Source: Nemertoderma westbladi (lineage: Eukaryota > Xenacoelomorpha > Nemertodermatida > Nemertodermatidae). From it: DNA of 44,128 nt. The position numbers and the translations under genes were made by a program. The notes beneath the pieces were generated by a model. The model was not told where the DNA came from. It searched no databases and was given only the letters and a program-made list of their open reading frames with translations. Position 1 is the first letter of the stretch; each line of letters begins with the position of its first letter. The DNA is taken from NCBI GenBank assembly GCA_032718475.1, contig JAUCBJ010003369.1, forward strand, positions 1 through 44,128, in the 5' to 3' direction. Below are positions 21,001 to 29,300 of the stretch, one piece after another.

Positions 21001-22324
21001 GTTGTTGTAGACGCTCATCTAGAAACTCTTGCAAAGAGTAGGTTCGTCCACGTTCGATGTCCTCCTCGAGATTTTGTATTTCTCTATCGAACTGGGGTAA
21101 AGCTAATTCCTTCACCGCTTGGACTTGTTGCTGCAATTTACGCTTCTCCAAACAATCGTACGTTCCCTTTCCGATTTTCTGCCGAATAGCGTCTAATGCG
21201 TTTCGTACGACGCTCTCTTCGACTTCCGTAACGGGTTGGATAGAGGTGAAGCCGGGACGGTTGTATGGGTTAAACGGCGATATTAGATGACCACGTCCCA
21301 ATCCAGCTAGGTAGGGTTGGCGAATGTCCCGTGAGCCTACTACTGGAGTGCCACCGATCAACTGTTCGGGTAACACTAGATCTTTGAACAGTGAGTACAG
21401 TTCGGGAGGATCCGTGATACTATTAGGGTCAAGAGTTTGAGGTCTGACTAAGGAATGTGGAGGTCTGACCGAGTATTCCGGAACTCTGATCATCGGTTTG
21501 TTCAAGGATCGCTTGAGTCGAGCGACCCCAGGGGACACGTCGAACAGGTTTCGCTCGAAACTCCCGTAAGTATATCGTGTAAAACTGTGTTTAGCGCAAC
21601 GTCTCCGCGGATGTTTATGTCTTTCCGTTTGCTGATTGGGTCTAGGGCATTCGTCGCAGTAATACCAAAGACGCATGTCCTGCAGAGGAAACGCGGGTGA
21701 TCGTTCTCCAGTTTTACAATATTCCTCCATCTGTTCGAAGCTATCTGGGACAACAGGTAGCGGTCGATCGGCGGTGAGATACATCATAGTGAAATAGAGT
21801 CGTTTGAGTTCTATCATAGGATCATGATGTATACCTTGAGGATATCGAGTTTCGAGATTTTGTTGACTGGCAATATTGAGGTATGTTTCTCTTAAGAATT
21901 CCAGATAATCGTTGAAGTCGTTGCGTTTATCCGGTTCTTCAACGTCTTCTCTTTCGAGTCGGTTTCGAATAGAGTTCTCGTGTTCTATTCTTGGCTTATC
22001 GTTCCGATTCCGTTGGGTATGATATTTAAATAAAACCATTTCCCTTTCGGTATCCACATCGTCCGTATCGTGTAAATCGATAGGGTGGCCGGTAGTTAAG
22101 AAGTCCATATACGTACCATTACGATGCGTATAGCGAGCGGTGAACTTTCTATAGTCCAATTCACGCGTAAGTTGCTCCGGGGACATCGGCGGTTCGATAT
22201 AACGACCATCATCCTCCGTAGTAGTTGGACCAGCGTCGCCGCGTATCAAGCTATCGACAAACGCTTGTAAAGGTAGAGTATATCGCTCCCTGATGCCAAG
22301 ATCATCTTCTATCAACTCAGTCAT
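18071..22324 (-). CDS. Unrecognised 1417-aa zinc-knuckle protein (ORF2 of the LTR element)
   Basis: Starts at ATG 22322-22324 and ends 78 bases from the 3' LTR, on the same strand as Gag, in the position where some retroelements carry env. I do not recognise the protein. Visible parts: a Cys2/Cys-His cluster (C223, C226, C243, H246); a predicted coiled coil (~395-465, Gln/Glu/Arg-rich); a long globular-looking centre (~540-1030) without known motifs; three consecutive zinc-knuckle-like modules (C1109-x2-C-x4-H-x9-C; C1140-x2-C-x5-H-x4-C; C1161-x2-C-x4-H-x4-C, the last a perfect retroviral-type knuckle CHHCQLKGHASYNC); and a strongly basic end (KKLRKRRPRKKD). No signal peptide or membrane segment is evident, so it does not look like an envelope. 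A nucleic-acid-binding or Gag-like structural role is an inference. The frame is intact over 4.2 kb, which argues for recent selection. Neither polymerase nor DDE motifs were found. Confidence 0.8.
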   Translation of the reverse strand: MTELIEDDLGIRERYTLPLQAFVDSLIRGDAGPTTTEDDGRYIEPPMSPEQLTRELDYRKFTARYTHRNGTYMDFLTTGHPIDLHDTDDVDTEREMVLFKYHTQRNRNDKPRIEHENSIRNRLEREDVEEPDKRNDFNDYLEFLRETYLNIASQQNLETRYPQGIHHDPMIELKRLYFTMMYLTADRPLPVVPDSFEQMEEYCKTGERSPAFPLQDMRLWYYCDECPRPNQQTERHKHPRRRCAKHSFTRYTYGSFERNLFDVSPGVARLKRSLNKPMIRVPEYSVRPPHSLVRPQTLDPNSITDPPELYSLFKDLVLPEQLIGGTPVVGSRDIRQPYLAGLGRGHLISPFNPYNRPGFTSIQPVTEVEESVVRNALDAIRQKIGKGTYDCLEKRKLQQQVQAVKELALPQFDREIQNLEEDIERGRTYSLQEFLDERLQQQAEENQLEERHIELDEREEAALAQPEAQILMTDLYSKTILHPSMVPHFGDKLFATAQPQPVDINLRSRDLIADAPLLQRPPIEPARVDGILVEPPDNRADLVRRMVHDVNIRARPLPDSFYGIKDHPYYVNLKQYYMVKPEDPTHSLKFLPLINPLDLVELEQLQKHLDQLVKVNSFRKPYNVSRIEKETIPPYNLDGFIKTRLVHWNLDVLFEEERIQRYGDEETHTTQYLKYKDLPNASECATLWHPVGMTLENATKEWNETLNVIEMYGVVTYDNEGSVPVGELGTTRMIHIRGLAGSTHVFTRACSDVIDYSFETLTEIQKKLRHGQFELAQRYVTDTERKPAMGIDGSMLPQPVLEMLFNEGILKIGSAVYGDLQNDFRNMENIPYPFVDTQLIAPWAEGRGFFRTMYANTPSGITKVQRTSIGHLAFQEYGWNFKVGNPINYQQVYGDHYSRLYFDGPLTAPGAVYSFMSVPLRPSLAIYTIFENAALAGWLADVCSRTIRAHPLILGTKLAKLDEHNKFIRFECFRRFLTPFRNVDSQFKDRALTKLSLRDSAAEKLNSAGFALFQDVCIQNLHSSVIQRPRIPTGYSVVEVQTVGPLAETAAPTSAMQLEDKPICLEAEAIQPTAPRSSDNDYVLEWYQGPQCLTAYDYRHTNYVSRKRCRLCASRDHFTPMDSDVPCSYFHEQPMMEIYCAYCRLNNSHIFAVCPQFMTQCHHCQLKGHASYNCPFNHDLESVDEMITLRYIRAWEANADLHCESRHRYYPGRSYEGVYAFHPYLLASVEQKTRIPSYELMKRVGECISTKFVRRYLRNVNPNDITSYHLINYIRQDPEYGDLFINSHPELQEVSRRPYEYRARERELERTIKPRKFLTTHGPPTAIAQTTRQGPVGAAVLRRALKAVRPRSTEVDIDQPGTSTGGYTDRNPKPSDAIVLHPSPRSYSPPSKVARPKEKRTLTSLKKLRKRRPRKKD

Positions 22325-22807
22325 ATCTGCTATGAGTTTATCAATATTATAATGAGTTTATATATATTAGGCTAGCGGGCGTCGCTGCCTACCCCTCTTT
22401 TGCCCCCGGACAGTGTAAGATCCTCAGCGCCGATGTACCGTCGTCGCTGTGCTTTCGCCAACGATGTAGCTACACAACGACAACGATAACCGGCACAAGT
22501 CACTTAACTGTCCGTCCCAAAGGCTTAGATGTACTGCAGGTTCTTCTTGGAGAGTTAGGGTTACTTTCACAATTGCGACTCGCTACTGTAAACACACCTT
22601 AGTAGTAACATTCACCTACAAACGCACAAATTCAACACAACTGCAACAAACTGCACACATTCGGGCCATTTGTCCGTTAGTCAGTACCTTCCAGAATGTC
22701 ACTGTATTTATTATGTATCCTTGGATACTAGCAGTGCGCTATTTATTCCCTATGCTATTCAATGGGGCATGCTTTCTATTGTTCTTTTAACTCACTTCTA
22801 ATTCTAG
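22325..22807. other. Leader of ORF2 within the LTR element
   Basis: Non-coding stretch 5' of ORF2 on the minus strand, between ORF2 and the inserted LINE. Moderately GC-rich near 22380-22500. No motif resolved how ORF2 is translated (spliced RNA, internal promoter or reinitiation are all open). Confidence 0.4.
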
Positions 22808-25225
22808 CGTGGTTGTTGCCATGGTGACATTATCTCTGGAAATGGATTGTTTTCGGCTGGAACCCAGTTCAAGAAGCGAACTGGAAAGCTATGGACTCAT
22901 AGTGGACCCAGTGGTCACAAATCCCAGATAGACCATATTCTGTTTCGTAGGAAATACAGGAGCTCTATACAAGACTGTAATGCATTTACACTTCGACCCT
23001 TCTCCAGTGATCACCGCCTTATTGTGGCCAAGGTAAGACTTAGTCTGCGTGCTAGCAGAACAACGAAATCTGCCTTGCCACGGCATGACTGGTCCTCTCT
23101 GTTGCAACAGCCAAGTGTGAGATCCAGCTTCACACTACAGCTGAGCAACAGGTATGAGGCTCTTGCCTCTGAGGCGGCAGATCACTGTGAGGGCTATACT
23201 GCCTTTACAGAAGCAGTTAAGTTAGCAGCTGCAGAAACAGTTCCTGTATACCCTCGAAACAGGAAAAGGGCCCCCTGGACTGACAACAAAATTCAGAAGT
23301 GCCGAAATGACCTTCATAAGGCGCAGAAAGAGTCCCGACTCAAACAGACTACAGCGGCCAAGAATGCAGTTAAAGCTGCATCTAGGTCTCTGAACAGGCA
23401 GTACTCTGTTAATCTACAGGAGCTAATAAACCAACAGGTTGATGCCATCAATGATGCTGACGACAGCAGGCAATCATCCCAGGCATGGAAATCGATCAAT
23501 CTGCTTACTGGGAGGAAAAGCCAACCAACCACCAAGGTTAAGGCTGAATCACCAGCCGATCGCCTCAATGGTTGGAAAGCCCACTTTGAAAAGCTCCTCA
23601 ATAATGACAGGGTATTGCCTGATAACTTTATAGAAGTAAAAGTGTCTGAGTCTGTACTCCCAGATATTCCCATTGGCGATATCTCCTTTGCAGAAGTGAA
23701 GGCTGCTGCAAAGAGCATTAAGACCAATCGTGCCAGTGGAGTAGATGGTGTTCCCCCTGAGGTCTTTAAAATACCTGAGTGTTTAAAGCTCATCTATCCC
23801 ATCATAGTAGACATGTACCGTACAACAAGAGTCCCACAAGAAATGAAAACAAATAAGTTGGTGCCAGTTCCCAAGAAGGGCAACCTAACACTCTATGGTT
23901 CTTTTCGGGGAATCTCATTGATCTCGATTGCTGCAAAACTATACAATAGAATTCTATTAAATCGCATCAGGGATCCCATTGAGAGACTGCTACGTGGAAA
24001 TCAGAATGGGTTCCGTAAAGGTCGTGGGACCATGGAGCCCATTTTGGCACTTAGAAGGATAATTGAAGAGTTATCAAAAAAGAAAGACAGGCATCTGGCT
24101 GTTATCTTTGTTGACTTCTTCAAGGCCTTTGATTCAGTCTCTCGCTCACGTATGTTCAGCATACTTTCATTATATGGGATTCCTGATGAAATTATTGCAG
24201 CAATCAGATCAGTATACGATGGTTCGACAACATTTGTGTCTACTGTTGACGGTGACACAGAACCATTTGAAGTGTTATGGGGCGTCCTCCAAGGAGACAC
24301 ACTTGCACCATTCTTGTTCATTATTGTGGTTGACTATGTTCTACGCATGTCCTTAGATCATCATAATGATGATGGGGTGATGATAACTCCACCTACTGGC
24401 TCCAGAAGTCGAGGAAATCCTGCCAAGTACCTAACTGATCTAGACTTTGCTGATGACTTAGGAGTACTCTCAGAATCATTAGAGGGAGCCCAGCGGCTCC
24501 TCAGCTCATTAGAACATGCTGCTTCTAGTGTTGGTCTTTTTATTAACTCCAGAAAGACCAAAATTCTGACAGTTAACTTTGAAAGTCCTCAGCAAGTCTC
24601 TGATCGGATGAGCATAAGCTCAAAGGATGGTATGCTTGAGCATGTGGACGACTTCTGTTACCTGGGATCATGGATCCGGAAGTCAGGTGAGGACCTTCGA
24701 ATACGTAAGGGAAAGGCATGGGCAGCCTTGAATAGGCTTTCCAGGATTTGGAAGTCACCTAGAATTAATCGGAAACTTAAGGTCCGATTATTTAGAGCAG
24801 CAGTAGTTCCAGTACTCCTCTACGGGAGTCCATGCTGGGCTCTAACTGCTGAGGACACCAAATCTCTGGATGGCACATTCACAAGAATGCTACGCCGGGT
24901 ACATTGTGTCAAGTACAATGCACACATCTCCAACCAGACACTATATAACATTGGAGGTGTCTCATTGGTTCCCCCAAGCTTGACACTAGAACAAAATCGC
25001 CTCCGCTTTGCAGGACATTGCTTTCGCCGTGAGGACCAGCCAGTGCATAATCTTGTACTTTGGCAGCCTCATGGAGTGAATAAGCATGGTGGACAGCCCA
25101 TGACTTTCTTGAGACGCATCTTAAAGGACACTGGCCTTAAAGATGCGGATGATCTAGCAAATGTCATGGGTGATAGGGAGTTGTGGCGGCGCAATTTTGT
25201 TGACAAGCCGGCACAGCATTCTTAA
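22808..25225 (+). CDS. APE-type non-LTR retrotransposon endonuclease-RT, 5'-truncated
   Basis: The frame is open from just after a TAG at 22805-22807; codon 22847 is TTG, so no natural start is present and the copy is truncated at its 5' end. Counting from 22847, residues ~10-70 are the end of an AP-like endonuclease (TGKLWTHSGPSGHKSQIDHI and SSDHRLIVAKVRL). The RT follows: SGVDGVPPEVFK (~297), GNQNGFRKGRGT, FVDFFKAFDSV with the first catalytic Asp (~420), GVLQGDTLAPFLF, and active-site LDFADDLGVL (~533). The C-terminus has LLYGSPCWAL and GHCFRRED motifs and ends DRELWRRNF. It resembles RTE-like or related CFDP2-like LINEs; the clade is uncertain. It lies in the LTR element in the opposite orientation, and the frame has no internal stop, so it is a young copy. 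Confidence 0.85.
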   Translation, partial: RGCCHGDIISGNGLFSAGTQFKKRTGKLWTHSGPSGHKSQIDHILFRRKYRSSIQDCNAFTLRPFSSDHRLIVAKVRLSLRASRTTKSALPRHDWSSLLQQPSVRSSFTLQLSNRYEALASEAADHCEGYTAFTEAVKLAAAETVPVYPRNRKRAPWTDNKIQKCRNDLHKAQKESRLKQTTAAKNAVKAASRSLNRQYSVNLQELINQQVDAINDADDSRQSSQAWKSINLLTGRKSQPTTKVKAESPADRLNGWKAHFEKLLNNDRVLPDNFIEVKVSESVLPDIPIGDISFAEVKAAAKSIKTNRASGVDGVPPEVFKIPECLKLIYPIIVDMYRTTRVPQEMKTNKLVPVPKKGNLTLYGSFRGISLISIAAKLYNRILLNRIRDPIERLLRGNQNGFRKGRGTMEPILALRRIIEELSKKKDRHLAVIFVDFFKAFDSVSRSRMFSILSLYGIPDEIIAAIRSVYDGSTTFVSTVDGDTEPFEVLWGVLQGDTLAPFLFIIVVDYVLRMSLDHHNDDGVMITPPTGSRSRGNPAKYLTDLDFADDLGVLSESLEGAQRLLSSLEHAASSVGLFINSRKTKILTVNFESPQQVSDRMSISSKDGMLEHVDDFCYLGSWIRKSGEDLRIRKGKAWAALNRLSRIWKSPRINRKLKVRLFRAAVVPVLLYGSPCWALTAEDTKSLDGTFTRMLRRVHCVKYNAHISNQTLYNIGGVSLVPPSLTLEQNRLRFAGHCFRREDQPVHNLVLWQPHGVNKHGGQPMTFLRRILKDTGLKDADDLANVMGDRELWRRNFVDKPAQHS

Positions 25226-25262
25226 AAATGCAGCTGCAATGCAGCATGCCGATCCTAGTAGT
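22808..25262 (+). mobile_element. LINE copy 1, inserted in the LTR element
   Basis: Comparison with two further copies (36978-37552 and 37553-38643) defines the common 3' end: a 3' UTR of about 37 bases (GCAGCTGCAATGCAGCATGC, then CGATCC) and a TAG-repeat tail. The 5' boundary near 22808-22847 is approximate. Confidence 0.75.
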
Positions 25263-26396
25263 AGACATTATGGAAAGCTAGCGGTAGAATTAGGGTAATT
25301 CTCATGCATACAGATCTGGGATGCTATTTAATAGTAATTCTTTAATGGTCAATATCCCCTTTATACATGATTCTATGAATTTTATCGGCTATTGACTATA
25401 CATTGGAGATTCTCGCACACAAATACACTTAATAGAGTGAATCTCCGCTCCCATGATCTATTAATTAATGGAATTTTGGGAACGTTATAAATTGTATAAA
25501 ATGACAATTTATTAAATTCATTGAAATATATGAATTTAAATTTATTCCCGTAAATTTTATTATTTAATGTTAAATAGACACAATTTTATTCCAGAACGTG
25601 TCTGGGGACTGGAATCCTTGATTCTAGGAGTTTTGTCCTTTTAAGAGTATCGGTAAGTGCTACGATATCTTAATCGACTAGAATTTTAAAGGATCTGATA
25701 TTTGACAGATTTTTGTAAATATTAATAATTAATATTTAGGATGGGCACCAATTTATTCCAGAACTTGTCTGGGGACGTTAACCATTGATTCTAGAAATTT
25801 GTCTTTCAAGTATATCGGTGGGTGCCGCGATATCTTAATCGACTAGAATTACATATGGTCAAAGGGTTTAACAGATTTATTTCGCGTTATACGCTACTGT
25901 TAAAGGGACATCACGCTACTATATGTATTATTTAATATACGGTATGAGAGCAATATCGCACGAAGCAATATCAGTGTGAAGAGGCAAGTCGTTTCCAAGG
26001 TCTACCCAGAGCTTGGTTTAGCCGAGACACGAGGATCTGAACTTTGCATTCCTAATACTCTGCTTACCAATAATACTTAAATATAGTAGGAGCTTTATTG
26101 TACTTTAATAAGTACGGATATTTCATCTTACTGTAGTCACGTATTTATAATATGATACGGACAGTAAGGAAAGAGAAAAAGAATTATTTCTCGCCGTCGC
26201 ACTAAATATAATATATAAGTAATTAAGTAATAAACACTAATATATTGCACTAATCTACTAAATAATCACTAAATAACATTCTACTAAATAAAATTAAAGA
26301 AAACGATTATAATAAAATTACATAATAATACATACATAATATAAAATAATAAAATAAATATAAAATAATGTAGTCACACACCCACTCCGTATGTTG
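25263..26396. other. AT-rich spacer 3' of Gag-protease, with a ~105-bp direct duplication
   Basis: Two diverged direct copies at about 25580-25685 and 25748-25853 share TTATTCCAGAAC, TGTCTGGGGAC, TTGATTCTAG and CGATATCTTAATCGACTAGA. This is where RT and integrase of a complete BEL element would be expected, but no remnants of either were recognised. Confidence 0.5.
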
Positions 26397-29300
26397 TTAC
26401 GTTATGGAGTCCCTAGATATTTGTTGGATTAGGGAGGTGGTCGTGGGAAGAGTATCTTGCCTTCCATAGTTTCCGGACAGTTTTCGGTCTCTTTCCAGTA
26501 AACATAAACGACCAGCTGGGCGATTGAGTGATTGTGTTACTTTCTCCGCTCCCTTGGCCTGTCTAATCTTCGCCGGGTTAAGATGGGGAGGCCATTCATC
26601 TTCTTTACTTAGGAAGTCGGGTTCACCTAACCAGTCTGGAGTATCTGTAAGTTCTTGAGGAGTTGCTCCTCTGGAGGCGATGTCGGCTAGATTGATCGTC
26701 TCGGGGCAATGTCTCCATTGATCTACATTGGAGTTGATGTCGTCATTATCTGAGGAGTATGGTGTTCCCTCAGTTGGGTCGTCAACTTCACTGCTCTCCA
26801 CTTCTCGTTCACTTAATTGATATACCTGTTCTTTTGGTAATCTTTCCATAAGAGTTCTACGAGAAGGGCCAGTAAAGTACCAACCTACTCTAGTTCTTCC
26901 CGCATAGACTTGTAATGGTTGCGGTTGAGCAGGCTGTTTCTCCAATGTCTCAAGCGCTTCATGCGCATTTTGGCCGATGAGTATTTGCACTCCAGGGTAA
27001 TCTGTGTTGAATCTAGGTATATTAAGCTGCTGGGTGGAATCGTCCTCATCCCAGTTATAAGGTTCTACTTGGCTGGTAGCGAAGTTCTTTATCGCCACCA
27101 TTTTTACTGACCTTATACTATGTTCTCCTAGTTCATCCTGGGGGGTGGACAACGCACCTACATAATAATCCGCTATTACTGTAGATTTCCAAACCTGCAT
27201 AATTCCTGACATGTTTAACTTAGTTCGGAACTTGGGTTGTCCAGCGAATATGTCTTCGGCTAGCTCTTTGTCGATGAATGTTCCTGTACTACCGGAGTCA
27301 AGGAGGGCGTTCACTACATAACTCCTTTTAGGTCCGTGGACCCTTACCTGTACTACAGGAAATTCTCGGATTCCTACATTGGAAGGTGGTGCTTTCCAAG
27401 ATGGTTGTCTGTCAGAAGTAGTTAGGGGGGGCTCGCTGTCGGTGTCTTTTTCATACGTAAGTGCTCGATACACTGCGGTATTTGTTAGGTAACAGGATTC
27501 GTTTTCGTCGGAGAATTCGTCCGTATAGAATCCTTCCATCTCAGAATATTGGTCAGTGTCGTTCACATCACTGAATTGGACATGTAGTTCGGACTCACTT
27601 ACCTGACTCGGACTATTTCGCTTGAATTCAGTGTGCAACAAGATATGATGTTTCGCACCGCACTTTGCACACCTTGCGTCGGAGTAACAGGTTCGCCGTT
27701 GGTGTCCTCGTCTGAGGCAATTATAACACAACCGCTTATCCCACATGACTTCACGTCTGTCCTTTAGTGATTTCCTCAGGAATTCATCACACGCACTTAA
27801 ACGGTGGGGCCCATCGCACAGCACACATTTGGGCTTGATGTTACTTACTTTAACATGTGCTGTGTGGTGCACGTTCGTTCTTTCCTCGGGCTTTCTCACC
27901 TGAATTCTCTTGGGAGACGTAGGAGGAGTTTTTCTTACCTGTTCTCTCCTGTCATTGGTTCGAGACTTGAATTTACTTACCTGGTCTTTAGGCGTTTTAT
28001 TGACATAATAAGATCTTTCAGTGTCTTTCCTGCTATCCTCTCCTTGAGAAGTCTGGCTTTCGCCGTCGTCTGTATAACACACTGGTGTTACCCTTCTCTT
28101 AGAAACGGGTTTCTCACTTACCTTGTTTTCCAGTGTCTTCTCTCTGGACTGCCTTAGGAGCTGTAATTTCACTTCTCCATCTAAGAATGACATGAGATCA
28201 GCCATGGTAGGGTCTCGTCGTTGTTGTTCCATCATATATAACACTTTCTTGTCCCAGCGTGTACCTACTCCACCCTTGGGCAAAGTAGATGCTAAGGCTC
28301 CTACAACCATAGAATTCTGGTATTCATGAGACTTACCTAGCCAATCTAATTGTCTACAGATTTCCTGAATCTCATCGGAAAACTCTATAATCCCGCTGCT
28401 AAGAAACTTTCGGGGCGCCATTAATTTTGCATACAAATACCTAGCTATGTTATTCCTATTACCATACCTGATGTTTAGTGTATCCCAAACTTGTCTTAAC
28501 CCGTCTGGATGTCCAATAAACTTTAACGCCATTAACTTGGGAGATCCTTCCAAGCACTCGATGAGGAATCTAAGTTTCTCTCCATTAGATAGCACAGAGT
28601 TCTGTATGTTATCTTTGTAATATTCATTAAAAGGTAACCATTTCATCTCATCTCCATTGAACTTGACGATCTCTCCCACCTTTACCGCTTGCCGGGCTTC
28701 GGTTCTAGCCATTTGACGCGTAAAACTTTCTTGGGCCATCGTGTTGTTTAATATCGAGTTATCGATATATAAATTTCTCGCATTATGATCCGGTCTATAG
28801 GGAATATCATTATCAACAGGTCTATAATTACCCTTAATAGGGTTCACTATAGGAGTTTCTACTTCGCTAGCAGTATAGATGCGTGTAGGCTCCACACCTT
28901 GCGCATGAGATACTTCAGACCTAACAGGTTGACACATTGTTACAGGGGGTGGTGGTATACCCCTTTGTGTATTTACTAATTTATTGCGTTCTAGCGCGAT
29001 ACTTTGCTGCACTTCTTGCAACTCTAGCCTACTTTCCCTTACTGTGCCCTTGAATTGCTGAACGGTCTCCTGCATCTGTCCGAGCAGGAGATCCATCCCC
29101 CGTCGTCTCTCATCCACCCATTCGACCGCCGAAGCGGGATTCGCCAACGTTGTAGCGGGCGGACGAGGGACAACGGGCGACAAATCATGAATATTTCGCT
29201 CGGAGTCCAGGGCATGAACTGTCTCATGGGCTGTTCTGCTGGGCACAGGTAGCTTGGTACTGTGCAAAGGGAATTTAGAGGTAGATTCAGGGAGTACAGG

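Noticed and set aside
18071-22324. ORF2 as a retroviral-type envelope
   Set aside because: Position fits, but there is no signal peptide, transmembrane segment or cleavage-site context, and zinc knuckles and a basic tail point to a nucleic-acid-binding protein.
22808-25225. LINE reverse transcriptase as the missing polymerase of the LTR element
   Set aside because: It is on the opposite strand, has APE-endonuclease sequence and a LINE 3' tail, and related copies lie outside the element.
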